From NCBI GenBank assembly GCA_026874595.1, contig CM049307.1:20003079-20067078 (forward strand): a stretch of 64,000 nt of DNA, read 5' to 3'. The translations under genes and the position numbers were made by a program. Of the stretch, positions 1 to 11,596 are shown piece by piece (position 1 is the first letter of the stretch; every line of letters starts with the position of its first letter). This stretch comes from Sipunculus nudus (Eukaryota > Annelida > Sipuncula > Golfingiida > Sipunculidae). Below the pieces are notes generated by a model. It made no database searches and had not been told where the DNA came from. It saw nothing but the letters and a program-made list of their open reading frames with translations.

Positions 1-1480
1 TGTTAACCATCTCCTGCCAAAATTCATTCAAGAAGGAATATAATAACATCCATGTATCAAACTATTCATTTTCTAAGTATAACTTCATATATATTGTATT
101 TCATATTTAATAGTTCAAAAAGAATGTATGTATAAAAATACAGAACAGAACTGCACATATTTGCCAAGTGTACATCACAAATTTTATCGATCATTGTGGA
201 TACTACTGAAATATTAAGGACCTGTACTAATCATAGTCAAACAGCTAATATTGAAGGTGCTTGTTATCAGATTTAGGATGCATCCACAAGAAAAAACAGT
301 TGATACACAGTGTAAGCTTGAATTATTATACTTGAATGCCTTCAACAGGATGTGTTTCTAGTAGGCTTTCTCCACATTAAACTAGATATACACCTAACAG
401 ACAAATGATGACAGTAGAAATAAAGAAGAAAAAAGTTAGGCTGACTTGTCTCGGAGGGGTCAAGGAGGTCCTACCAGATGAAGACAAAGCACAAAAGAGA
501 TGAGACCACTAAGAGGTCCTGAGCTGGGTGGCCAACAGCCTCAGGCAGGACAAAAACCACCACAGAAACTGCCCATCCACCACCACAGGAAAATTAAAAA
601 CACATTTTTTCATATATCTCACATCACAGCTCAAGCCAAGACAGAGTCCACCACCACCCAACAGCCAATCAGATGGGAGTATCACAAGGTCAAGGGAGTC
701 CCATAAGCTTAACTACAGAGGACAATTCCCCACTTTTTAGAATGACATCAGGAGACCACCCCCTGTACATTATAAATAGGACATTTTTTAAAGGGTCTGG
801 ACTGGTTGGTATCTTCCTTCTATAATAACCACTATAATAGTTTACCTTTTCAACATCATAAAGCTGTGTATCAACATATGAAGGGTTATGGACATGTACA
901 CATGAGTCAAACAGCTGATATTGAAGGTGCTTGTTATCAGATTAAGAATGCATGACAATAAAAGACAGCTGGTACAGAGTATAAGCCTCCTTATTATTTT
1001 CCAACAACATTAAACCCTGTAAAAGACACTCCTAGTGCTACCTACCAGGAGAGCCCACTAACAAGCCTAGTCTCCAGAGAGTCATCTGATCCAAGCATTT
1101 CCACTGACAGCACTTCCCAGTGCTGCAATCCTATTCTCTGGTGGTCAGTATCTAAAAGCCAAAGAGACCTCATTCGACTGGTCTTTTCTTCAAGGAGGAA
1201 TGAACAACAGTATTTATAGCAACAACTAAAAGAAATGGACGGTGGGCTGGTTTAAGGTGGTGACAGTTGGGCAGATAGTCTTGGACATTGTGCCAAATAT
1301 GGATCATACACAACAATGGAGCTGAGACTTGATGAAGTCCTGGACTTCGAACTATATCAGGAAAAAAAAAATTTATACAAGCTAAGTAAGTCTATTGAGC
1401 AATGTAATATTCAAATGACATTTGGCTACTCTTGCATATAGGAGTTCAGTTAATGGTATATGAGAATAGTTTATATAAGT
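1..1480. other. Intergenic, with a duplicated ~95-bp segment
   Basis: No supported gene. A segment at about 231-330 recurs at about 901-1000, sharing the run AGGTGCTTGTTATCAGAT, and a partial third copy lies near 4000-4060 (shared words ATCAACATATGAAG and GACATGTACACATG). The copies carry stops in every frame I checked, so they read as a dispersed repeat rather than exons. Confidence 0.5.
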
Positions 1481-1529
1481 ATAAGTGATATATCCTATTT
1501 TTACGAGATTAATGACTTGCTATATTTCT

Positions 1530-1800
1530 GGCCTATCATATCTTATTTTAAACAAATTTGCCTTATCCACATTCTCTCAGAGTAATGAGGTAAAGTCTAG
1601 CTATTGGATGGAAAATGAAGGTCTGAAGCAAAGTGTGGAGAACTTAAAGAAGGAGGGGCTAGAAGCAGCTATCATTGTGACTGATCGCCATCCACACATC
1701 ATCAAATGGATCAGAGAAAATATGCCAAAAAATCTGTTAAAGGATGATAAACTGAGATCAAGATCTTATGAGACCAAAGATGGGATGTTAACATTTCTCA
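1530..1800 (+). pseudogene. DDE-transposase-like fragment (VTDRH type)
   Basis: The + frame contains QSNEVKSSYWMENEGL, then IIVTDRHPHIIKWIREN. This pairing of an SNEV..S..ME.EGL stretch with a TDRH aspartate motif is familiar from a large group of uncharacterised transposase-like proteins of aquatic animals, where it is usually followed by a FDxWH motif. Here the open frame ends shortly after the TDRH block without the later motifs. I see no start, no splice structure and no terminal repeats, so it is probably a decayed internal fragment. The superfamily is not assigned with confidence (Kolobok-like is one possibility). Confidence 0.45.
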
Positions 1801-1845
1801 AGCCATGAGGCACCATTTTAAAGCAGTTTTGCTTGTGTGACCCAA

Positions 1846-2822
1846 AATGCAAGACAATGATCTGTTGTTACATGAAATACAAGACAACCATCTGGTGTGA
1901 CATGAAGTGTTAGGCAACCATCTGTGGTGACATGAAGTACATGCAGTATCTGATGTTATAAAAAATGCAAGAAAACGATCTGATATTACATGAAATGCAT
2001 GACAATCATCTGATGTGACATGAAATGTAATATAACCATCTGATGTTACATGAAATGTAATATAACCATCTGAGGTTACATGAAATGTAAGACAACCATC
2101 TGATGTGACATTAAATGCAAGACAGTCATCTGATGTGACATGAAATGTAAGACAACCATCTGAGGTTGCATGAAATGTAAGATAACCATCTGAGGTTACA
2201 TGAAATGTAAGATAACCATCTGAGGTTACATGAAATGTAAGATAACCATCTGAGGTTACATGAAATGTAAGACAACCATCTGATGTTACATGAAATGTAA
2301 GACAACCATCTGATGTTACATGAAATGCAAGATAACCATCTGATGTGACATGAAATGTAAGATAACCATCTGAGGTTACATGAAATGTAAGACAACCATC
2401 TGATGTTACATGAAATGTAAGACAACCATCTGATGTTACATGAAATGTTAGACAACCATCTGAGGTTACATGAAATGTAAGACAACCATCTGATGATACA
2501 TGAAATGTAAGACAACCATCTGAGGTTACATGAAATGTAAGACAACCATCTGATGTTACATGAAATGTAAGACAACCATCTGAGGTTACATGAAATGTAA
2601 GACAACCATCTGAGGTTACATGAAATGTAAGACAACCATCTGAGGTTACATGAAATGTAAGACAACCATCTGATGTTACATGAAATGCAAGATAACCATC
2701 TGACTGACATGAAATATAAGATAACCATCTGATGTTACATGAAATGTAATATAACCATCTGATGTGACATGAAATGTAAGATAACCATTTGATGTTACAT
2801 GAAATGCAAGACAACCATGTGG
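1846..2822. repeat. 30-bp minisatellite, about 32 units
   Basis: A 30-bp unit (core TGATGTTACATGAAATGTAA followed by GACAACCATC) repeats head to tail with few substitutions and almost no indels; the sequence stays in register for nearly 1 kb, and only near 2700 does a 2-bp loss shift it. Common variants are TGAGGTTACA for TGATGTTACA and GATAACCATC for GACAACCATC. Because 30 is a multiple of 3 and the unit lacks antisense stops, long minus-strand open frames appear; they are a by-product of the repeat. Confidence 0.95.
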
Positions 2823-2944
2823 TGTGATGTCTTGACATGGGCAATTCTTAACTTGTTTGAACTGCCATCTTATTTGCCTGATAATTTGGTGTCCAAAACA
2901 GGGCAGTAATATATGGAGCATGGAAGTTATACCCTGTAACACTA

Positions 2945-3376
2945 CTTTTTAGTCTTTCACACTGGTTACCAATAGATCTTATAACATACTGTGCATAGCA
3001 TTGTCTGGAGCCAAAATACATTACTGAACCTGTTTCATCATATCAACCAATTCCTGCTCTCAGGTTCTCCATGCAGTCATTACTTGTGAAGCTTTTCGTA
3101 GATTCATTATTTGGTTTCAGGGCTTTTGCAAATTTTGCACTAGAAATTTGTAACAAGCTTCCATTATATGTTCCATGTTCAGAAACAATGACTTGATTTA
3201 AGAGTCATTTGAAGACCCATCTTTTTAGGAAAGTGTATTTTTAGTGGTTCTGATGTTTTAGGTGTTGCTTAATTTATTCTCTGGATTATCCATGTAATCA
3301 ATTTAAAGTTTTAGTATATGTTGCACCTTATAAATTTCTATGATAATAATAATTTTAGAAAAAATAATAATAATAT
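2945..3376 (+). mobile_element. LINE 3'-end fragment (CR1/jockey-like)
   Basis: The + strand encodes the conserved C-terminal tail of a non-LTR retrotransposon polymerase: HWLPIDLITY, then LEPKYI, a FRAFANFA..ICNKLP block and FKSHLKTHLF. It carries in-frame stops (for example after ITYCA). It ends in an A/T-rich (AAT)n-like tail at about 3340-3376, as LINE 3' ends often do. It sits exactly between two arrays of the same 30-bp minisatellite, so it either interrupted the array or was captured within it. Confidence 0.7.
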
Positions 3377-3842
3377 GAAATGCAAAACAAACATCTAATG
3401 CTGGATGAAATGTAAGATAACCATCTGATGTTACATGAAATGCAAGACAACCATCTGATGTTACATGAAATGCAAAACAACTATCTGTTGTGACATGAAA
3501 TGCAAGACAATCATATGGCCTAACACAATGTACATGAAGTGCCTGATGTTACATGACATGAAAGACAACCATCTGATGTGACATGAAAAGTAAGATAAGC
3601 ATCTGATGTTACATGAAAAATTAAGAAAAGCACTGGATGTTACATGAAAAGTAGGATAAGCATCTGATGTTACAAGAAATGTAACACAAGGATCTGATGT
3701 TACAAGATTTAAAGACAACCATTTGATGTGCCATGAAATGCAAGATAGCCATCTGGTGTAATATGGAGTGCAAGACAACCATCTGGTGTAATATGAAGTG
3801 CAAGACAACCATCTCCTCTTGTGACAGAAATTTAAGACAACC
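3377..3842. repeat. 30-bp minisatellite, second array, about 15 degenerate units
   Basis: This uses the same unit as the array ending at about 2822 (ATCTGATGTTACATGAAATG), but it is more diverged. Variants include GATAAGCATC and AATATGAAGTGC, and unit lengths are less regular toward 3842. Confidence 0.85.
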
Positions 3843-5400
3843 ACACAAGGAATATCCACAAATCAAATTTTTTTTGCCTGAGAATTACAAGGCATGATGA
3901 CAATAAATTGATAAAAAGATTTGACAAGACCACAGCAGGTATGTTAACATTTGACAGGCTGTGCGGCATCAGAGTAAAGTCATGCAACCTAAAAGTACAG
4001 CTGTCTATCAACATATGAAGTCAGAATGACATGTACACATGTGAGTCAAACAGCCAGGTATTCAATGCCTATCTGTCAGCCTGTGAAGCAATATTTTCTC
4101 TTGACAGGATTTTTCCTGGAACATGTGTTCTCTCCTTTCTTGTGTTGACTGGATCAAATAGTAACCCAGGTACTCATGGTTGATGGACAAATGCAATATA
4201 GCTATTTTACATTTGCCATGTTTACCAAACATGTCAAGAAAACAAGCATTACCCCAAATGGTACAAGTGGCACCATCATCCACATTTAGAAGGCTTCTTT
4301 CGTAGGACATGGCTTTTAGTTGGCTCATCTGTTTAAAAATAATAAGTAAAAACAATGACAGTGCACAAATTTAAATATTTGTGCCAATGAGTTCATGTCA
4401 GAAATAGTATGGCACAGTAAATCTCAATTTCTTCCTTAACAGGTGTACTGTAGGGCAGAATTGGACACTGAAAATGAATCTGACAATTCAGTATTTCTAA
4501 GGCAATAATTAAATTTATACAATGGTGATTTTCAAAATGGCTGACACAATGTCACAGACCAAAACTTTCAGTAATTACATCTGAAAGGTACCATATTTTG
4601 TTATGCCTTTCCTTATGTTTTTGGGTGGCAGAATCTGATTTTACTGTTAATATTGTAATTGTGCCACTGCAGATGATATATCCATGCTTCATGATACTGG
4701 GGAAGGATCTCTATCACAAAATGAGGTAAGCGAAGCAGTTGCTGAGGAAGTCTGGAATGAATGGGTCTCAAAAAATGTGTATCCCCTCTGTGAGAAGAAC
4801 AAAGCTTATAAAATAAAGGCAGATTATAATATATTCAGTGAACTCACCATTCTGCACTAGATGATAATGATGGTATTTTGACAATGAGATTGATAACAAA
4901 GATTCCACAAGGAATTGGCTGATGATTTCTTAAACTAAAATTGAGGAGACAGCTATGAGGAACACACTTCTAAAGTCTTCAGTGCTCACAATGGGTGATT
5001 ATGACACTGGCCCAACATCTGAAGATAAAGATAGTGACATACCTCAGCAGCCTGACACTTATTTGACCCATGTCTACATTTAAAGAATAATAACATCATT
5101 CAGCTTGAAGTGAATCCTGTGTATAAGACATACAGAGTAACAAAACTCAGTTTTGCCAAAACCTGGAGGAAAAAAAATCAAGGCCAGGTAGAAAGTCCTC
5201 TTTGTTATGCCTACTTGGTAGGTCACATCATATTAACAAAATAAAATCTATTTTGAGATATAATTAAAATATATGAGAAATACAAAAATATTATTTTTAA
5301 AATCATTTTTTTTTCTCAGGTGCAAAAGCTGTACTGAAAGTGGCAAGCATGAAGAAATCAGCATTGCTGTAGATGGGGAAAGTGGTTTCAGCTAAAAGTC
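3843..5400. other. Intergenic, no supported gene
   Basis: The stretch holds a minus open frame at 4062-4355 and short splice-like motifs, but nothing I can assign. It may contain degraded exons of the transposase-like or SWIM-type genes that flank it. Confidence 0.4.
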
Positions 5401-5539
5401 ATGCAGCAAACTGCCACAGGGAGTGTTCATCCAGCCAGCCAACCCTTCCCTTCTGTGGCAATACCTCATACTTATAATTATGGACATATGTATCATTATC
5501 TGGTGGAGTCTATGAGTTATGTGACAAGTGCTATCAGAG

Positions 5540-5840
5540 TCTCAGTGACCCAGATGATGAGGAATCAGGGTCTGATATCCAAACAGCCAAACCAATGCTA
5601 CATGCTCAGCAGTATGTTTTCTGCAAGACATGAGATCAAAGGGGCATTACTTTGTTAAAAGTCATGTGAGGTCATCATTCAGAGATGCCCATCACCTCAT
5701 GCAGGCCACATTGTAAAGCATCTCTGGGGCTGTGGTTGATGCTTCATGTGAATGTCAGGCATTATGGCATTATGGAGATGCTCACATGTCACTCTGTTGC
5801 TGTTCATAAGAGCATGTAAAACAAGGGACCTATGGGTCAC
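5540..5840 (+). pseudogene. Decayed SWIM-type zinc-finger exon
   Basis: The reading runs through GHYFVKSHVRSS, then VVDASCECQA and, after a frame change, RCSHV. The CxC...CxH pattern is that of a SWIM zinc finger as found in the animal SWIM/YqaJ gene family seen elsewhere in this window. The finger is split by a frameshift and preceded by stops. It is therefore a relic, perhaps an N-terminal part of the same gene whose nuclease part lies at 8.8-9.5 kb. Confidence 0.5.
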
Positions 5841-5849
5841 GGCGCTCAG

Positions 5850-7020
5850 CTGATATATATGATAAAAAAATATGATTTAGAAATGAGGCACATGCTGGTT
5901 TTATATGGTAATAAAAATAAGCTGTATTATGAGTTGCTGTGGTTTAGCTTATGTATGATTTTGATGGTACCTTTGGAGACAGGAAAGAGGATTAATTTCA
6001 TTTATTTCATTAACAAATGGAGTGGGATTGTCACACAGATTTTGACTTGGCCATATAACTTATAAGCAGAACATGTAATATAAGAGTTTAACTATTTATT
6101 AAAAAAATTACAAATATTGTCCTAAATAATTTTTATTAAAAATAATAAGAGAATAGTATGATTTTTTCAAATAAAATATAACTGAAATGATTATTAAAAT
6201 AATATTAAAGAATATATTCATGAATACATTCATTAATACATTTGGAAAATATTTGCACTGGTATTCATATACTTTCATTTTTACCTGAATTCCCATTCTT
6301 ATGAAAGAAATTTCATAATGGAGTACATATTCATATTCGTGTTTAAATACAATTGCAAAGTATTCGCACCATGTCTGGTATTTATTCAGTTTTCACCAAA
6401 CAATGATGTTGAATAATGATCATAAGTACCTGGTTTTACGGCTTTTATTTATATTAAAAAAAAAAAATGTAATATATTCATTTTGGACTAATTTCACATC
6501 AATGTACACACTAGACACAGTAGGAATCTAGATTAATATTATCAACTGCATCTTTGTCTATAATTTATTTCCTTCATATGATCCCTAATGATTAGTAATG
6601 AATAATATGATTTACTTTTTTATCATTAAAATTGAACTGAAAAATACCATAGGTGACTGCATGGTGATATTTGGAATATGTGACATTCTATCCATCGATA
6701 CAAGATTCTTATATCATCGGTAACTGCAAGTTAATTTCCTGTTATTATCAACTATCAAATTCCTTTTCTATTTTTCTTTAATTTGTTATTAAAAACCAAT
6801 AAAAATTTATTAATTTTTTGTTTATTGTTATGTTGTTGGTTAAAACTACTAGATGAGTTGGGTTGGACACCTGGATCAACTGTGGCTGGCCATTATATAA
6901 TAAGCTTCCTGGACACCTCAGTTTATGCCTCGCCTCAAGCATGCATAATTTGCTGAAAGTTCAACAAGGTCAACATACAGGTGACTCAAGAGGTGCTACA
7001 GAGAGCCAAGGTCTGACATG
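5850..7020. other. AT-rich intergenic sequence
   Basis: Very AT-rich sequence with poly(A/T) runs; no supportable gene or mobile-element ends seen. Confidence 0.5.
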
Positions 7021-7023
7021 GTC

Positions 7024-8452
7024 TCATAAAAACATTAATAAAAGCTACAATTTTTGGCCAATTTCTTTCAGCTTTTCAAACTGAAAAGCTGAAATCTTTA
7101 TGTGTGCATGATATGAAAATTATATCAACAGTACTCACAGGAAACAAACATGCCATGGTCAAAGTTGGGTAAAATTTAAGGTACTAATTTTATATTTATA
7201 CTAATAACTTATAAAATTTGAAAAATTCAGAACTAATTTGGGTATTCAATTGAATCTTGATTAAATAATGTTACATCCCTGACAAAAAATCTCTAGCTTC
7301 AGCAATCCTCTTGTTAAGGGAGTAAATATATTTCTTAATTTTTTACAAAGTGCATTATGTTTGGGCCCATAACCTAAAACAATTAAGCAATACTGACATC
7401 ATTCCTGGCATGTGCATAGAGAATATATAGAAAAATATGTATATTATATATGATTAAAGGCAGATCAGTGGTTTTGATATTAGGCAGTCTTGAAGTGTAA
7501 CAATGGGTTTTTAATGGAAAAATGAAGTTTTTCATTAATATCTCGAAGGTATTAAGTCCTAGTGACCAAATTCTTGGCATGGTAGGGGATTTTTGAGACA
7601 TCTAATTGTATGCCAAATTTTAGGAACTAAGAGCTGAAGCTGGGGAGCTGAGCACTTGCAAACTGCATGACACTAGCTTCATGTAAATAATATGTTACAT
7701 GGTGCTTGAAAACTTGAATAAAATCTACAGTTTTTGATCAACTGGTTTCAAATTTTTGGTGTTTACAGACAAAATGCTAAAAAAAAACATGCTGTGAAAT
7801 TTAAATCCACAGTACTTACAGGAAAAAAACGTGCCATGGTCAAAATTGGGCAAAATTTAAGGTACCAATTCTTTTATTTTTGTTAATATTTTAAAAAATT
7901 TAAAAGATTTTGATCTAATTTTGGGTATACAATTTAATTTTGATTAATTAAAGTTATATTACTGGAAAAAAAGTTTATAGCTTAAACATATTTTGTGTTA
8001 AGTGATCAAATATCTTTCCTGATTTTTTACACAATGCATTATGTTCGGGCCCATAACTTTTTAAATTTATAAAATACAAACAAAATTTCTGGCATGTACA
8101 TAGGAAATATATAGAGGAATAATTATGGTAAATATGAGGAAAAACAGATGAGTGGTTTTGATATTAGGCAGTCCTGAAGTGTAAAAATAGGTTTTTAATA
8201 AAAAATTGAGGTTTTTCCTTAATTTCTCAAAGGAACGAAGTCATAAAGACCCAGTTTTTGGCTTGGTAGGAGATCTTGGGGACATCTAACATTATGCCGA
8301 ATTTTGGATTCCTAGGTCTTACGGTTTCAAAACGTGCCACATCTACGGACGGACGGACGGACGGACGGACGGACGGACGGACAGACGGACGGACGACGGA
8401 CAATGGACCACGACTATAGCTCAGATGACTTATAGTCAGCTGAGCTAAAAAT
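7024..8452. repeat. Tandem dispersed repeat, two ~683-bp units, with (GGAC)n and foldback tail
   Basis: Two diverged units lie head to tail: the TGCCATGGTC words fall at 7151 and 7832, and the CTGGCATGT words at about 7405 and 8089. Only the second unit continues into a (GGAC)n tract at 8345-8394 and a short foldback, AGCTCAGATGACT...AGTCAGCTGAGCT, at about 8417-8446. A third partial copy with the same tail lies at about 37980-38230. This looks like a non-coding mobile repeat family. Confidence 0.75.
8345..8396. repeat. (GGAC)n microsatellite
   Basis: About 12 units of GGAC/ACGG with a single interruption (ACAGACGG), embedded in the 683-bp repeat family. Confidence 0.95.
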
Positions 8453-8819
8453 ATGGGTATGAAACTGCAGCCTGCACCAGTCAGTCTTGCCAGTGGAAGG
8501 TAGAAAGCAAGACCAAAACACCTTAGCAGGTCCAGAAGGCTATTTACAAAAGCAAAGCTCAGTTCGGTAAACTTAGCACAATTCTCAGAGCCTTTGAACC
8601 ATGTGACATGGAGCAACTTCCTAACAAAACAACAAATTATTTTTTCACAGAGACTACAGACATGTAAACCAGGTGTCTCATGGCATGGTCTCTTTTCCTT
8701 CAGTTTTAAGAACTATAGCTTGTGTAATGGAAGAAATGCAGTTCTCAATAAACTGTGTTGCAAGTTTCTTGATGGATTAAATGTGCAAATCATTGAACTA
8801 GGTGGTTGTGTTTGTATGA

Positions 8820-9522
8820 CACCTGGTACCAAAAAAACACAGGCATTGTCGACCAAATGGCATCAGAATCTGTGGTGCTGCTTTAAGGCATCAGTGTGTA
8901 AGGACATAGCACATTGCACTGATGAGGGAAGGGATAAGGTTGTGAAAATATTGTTGTGAAGGGATGAACATGTAATTTCAAAGGCTATGAAATATGGTAC
9001 AGCCAATGAAAACCCTGCATTTCAAGACTATGTGCACATGAAAGCACATATTTCAGGGTATCATATCATATCCACAGGTCTTAGCTGGGATGCAGTCCAC
9101 ATGACCCAACCCTTCATACCTCATGTCAATATTGGCTTCTGAAAATTAAATGTCCTTTTAATTTGAAAAATGGAGACCCTAATTATCCTGGTAACACTTT
9201 AACTGCACAGCAGCAGAGATCATGTTGTCACATTAACAAAGATGGAACAGCTTTGAAAAATCAGCACAGATATTATTATCAAATACAGATGCAGCTTGGT
9301 GTAACAGGTCTTAGTTGGTGTGATTTTGTAATCTGGTCCAAAAATGGAGTTCACTGTGAAAGAATTCAGTCTGACAGCAAGCTGTGTGACAAAATTAAGA
9401 ATACCTGCTCTTTATTTTTCAGAACCATATATCTGCCTGAGTATTTTGAAATGCGGATCAACAGGAGGCCTGTCTGTTTTTCCTTTGAATACATGAATTA
9501 CATTGTATTGTCAAGTATATAA
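8820..9522 (+). pseudogene. YqaJ-type nuclease domain, degenerate
   Basis: The + strand shows the order of motifs of a YqaJ (lambda-exonuclease-fold) nuclease of the kind expanded in invertebrates. These are AMKYGTANENPAF near 8980, LLKIKCPFNL near 9138, then HRYYYQIQMQLGVTG and WCDFVIWSKNGVHCERI at 9270-9370. The usual catalytic E-x-K reads K-x-K here, so the metal-binding acidic residue of that motif is lost. Stops and a frame change separate the blocks. Such genes act, or once acted, on double-stranded DNA ends; in this family their cellular role is unknown. Family call is fairly sure; functional status is dead. Confidence 0.65.
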
Positions 9523-9668
9523 ATATCATACATGTTTCTGAAGTACATAGTGAAGTCATATAAGGCAGACTTACATATACTGTATCAACTCTGAAGTTCT
9601 GATTATGTATTTATTTGTATAAGTGGAGTCATATTTGGCAGACTTATATGTTTGAAGTTCTGATATGT

Positions 9669-9979
9669 TTAATTAATGTCGTTCACAAGATCGAGTTCGG
9701 CTCTCGAATGGCATGGCTGGGTCTCCGCTGCTGGGATCGGTGGAGGGAATGTGTGCTGCTTCTGGCTTTGTGGCTATGGATGCTGTAGCTTTCTAAAAAG
9801 GTCACCGGCTCAGGATGGGCGGTGGCCGCCCTTGCAGCTCTCTGCTTGACTTGGTGTGGCACTGCGACTGTGGCTCAGAGAACATGCTTAAGGAGTGCAC
9901 AGGGCTGAGGTCTTGACCGCAGCAACCTGTAGCTGCTCCATGAGCGTATACCTTCTTTTGGTTTTTGGTTAATTAATGT
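9669..9979. mobile_element. GC-rich ~290-bp insert bounded by 11-bp direct repeats
   Basis: The 11-mer TTAATTAATGT occurs at 9669-9679 and again at 9969-9979. Between them lies a block much richer in G+C than its surroundings, with no open frame. The layout is that of a short retroposed or transposed insert with target duplication. No convincing A and B boxes of a SINE head were found on either strand, so its class is open. Confidence 0.45.
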
Positions 9980-10016
9980 TCATCACATTGTGCAACAACT
10001 GCACTGGAATGAATAT

Positions 10017-10239
10017 TGGTACAATTAATGTAATTAATTGGGTTTTAATTGACGAGGGCAGGTGTCGCGGTCACATGATCGGTCTGGCGGGGGACTGGTC
10101 AGGTGATTGCAGCATCGGTCATGTGACTGCGAGATCGCGTCATGTGATGGTCAGCAACCGGCGATTTTAAATTATTTTGCCAGCTGCAGCAGGGCAGGAC
10201 ACTTCAACTTTAAGAACTTTATTGCTAGCAGAAGTGCCA
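10017..10239 (+). repeat. Split direct repeat A1
   Basis: Begins TGGTACAATTAATGTAATTA and ends GCAGAAGTGCCA. It matches A2 at 14391-14614 over about 223 bp with few substitutions. It contains a run of short GATCG/TCATGTGA words and probably includes promoter sequence. Confidence 0.9.
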
Positions 10240-10273
10240 GAAGTGTCAACGTTGTGCCAATTACAGTGCCGGT

Positions 10274-11593
10274 ATGGGTAGTGAAGACCGTGATGTGGCG
10301 CAAGCAACCTCCGCTGCTGACCGTGTTAAAGAGTGGGGCCAGACACATATGTTAGACACGGCCACTATCGAGTGCCTAGCGAAACAAGGCTTTACCTCCA
10401 TGGAGGCTTTGGCCCTCTTGGAGGCGGAGGACCTTCCTGCGAAAATGCCCAGGGGCCAGCAAAAGCTCGTACTGCAAGCAGTCACCAAGCTGAAGCCCGA
10501 GCCCGAGTCAAACCCGGCAGCCACGTCTCAGACCTTGATACAAGCGGCCCTTTCTGGGTCAAACCAAGAGACACTGTTGACTTTACCGCAAGCGGCCCCA
10601 CTACATTCCATGCGTTTGCCGGCCGTACAAACACAGCTGTCGGGTCAAAGCAACCAAGCCAACGCACAGGTGTCAGAAATGGACCCATATACGTCAGAAA
10701 TGTTGCATTTCTACACTCAACAACAAGAACAAAGCTCTCGCCAGGTGTCAACGGACAACGTGACTCGGGCTCGCTCCCAAGGGCCCAGTTGGCAGAATAT
10801 CGCTCAACCTGACCACGTGCATCACGACAGTGACCTGGACAAGCGCATGCAAGAAAAACTCATGGCAACCCTGAGTCAGCTTGGTCTCATCAGCGATGCT
10901 CCAACCAACCAAGGCCAAAACCAGTCGAACATTGTGGGTAATGTTACCTGGGAGGACCCTCAAATCCATTTGACTGCATTGAATTCAGGTATGTCCCCTT
11001 ACCTTGACATCGTTGATTTTGTTGACGTTGCTGGGGGTACTTACGAAACCGTAATTGGGCAGGCCCAAACTTCTGGTAATCCCAAAATTCTCCTTAGGAC
11101 AGGGCCGAAAAAGCCCCGGTTGGAAGATTTATCTTTTCCTCAATGGACATTAGCAAATTTGGCCATTATGAGGGTTCTGCTCGCTAAAGGCTAGCTAGTT
11201 GGCCAACAAGGAATTCTAGATTATTTGGCACACACGACTCATATCAGTAAATTTATGAGAAGCCACGAGAGGGTGTCAGTCCTCTTATGGGATAGGGAAT
11301 ATCGAAGGATGCAAGCTATTCATAAATTCAGATGGGGCACAGATGTAGGCCATCTTCAGGGTTTTGTGCTTAGACAAAAACAGTCTGGCTTCCAAATTGC
11401 TAACAAACACCCAGCACGTCAACAGGGCTATGTTAGGGTGAAGGGGCCTACCACTGTTGATGGAAATGAAATTTGTAAAGCTTTCAATTCTCGTGGTGGC
11501 TGTCGATTCATGAACTGTAAATATTCACATGTTTGTATCAAACCTGACTGTGGCCAGCCACACCCAGTGTGGAAGCACGATTATAAAGAATAG
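10274..11593 (+). pseudogene. Retrotransposon gag-like ORF with SAM-like and CCCH motifs
   Basis: The frame starts at an ATG 35 bp after A1 and runs to the TAG at 11591-11593, broken by one in-frame TAG at 11192-11194. Residues about 20-75 (VKEWGQTHML ... LEAEDLPAKMPRGQQKLVLQ) look like a SAM-type helical domain, which could mediate assembly. The region after 11225 ends in a zinc-knuckle-like cluster, CKAFNSRGGCRFMNCKYSHV, followed by a second C/H cluster (CIKPDCGQPH). A CCCH finger at this place is usual for DIRS/Ngaro gag proteins. The internal TAG may be a mutation or a recoding site. Confidence 0.75.
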
Positions 11594-11596
11594 GTT

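Noticed and set aside
1798-2942. Long minus-strand open frames made of a ten-residue repeat
   Set aside because: They are the translation of a 30-bp minisatellite without antisense stops; two different frames are open at once and the frame enters unrelated sequence at both ends.
1846-3842. CRISPR-like array
   Set aside because: Units are contiguous with no unique spacers, and the genome is eukaryotic.
10261-10969. Alternative frames over the gag region on both strands
   Set aside because: The frame with the SAM-like region and the downstream CCCH cluster is the coherent one; others show no domains.
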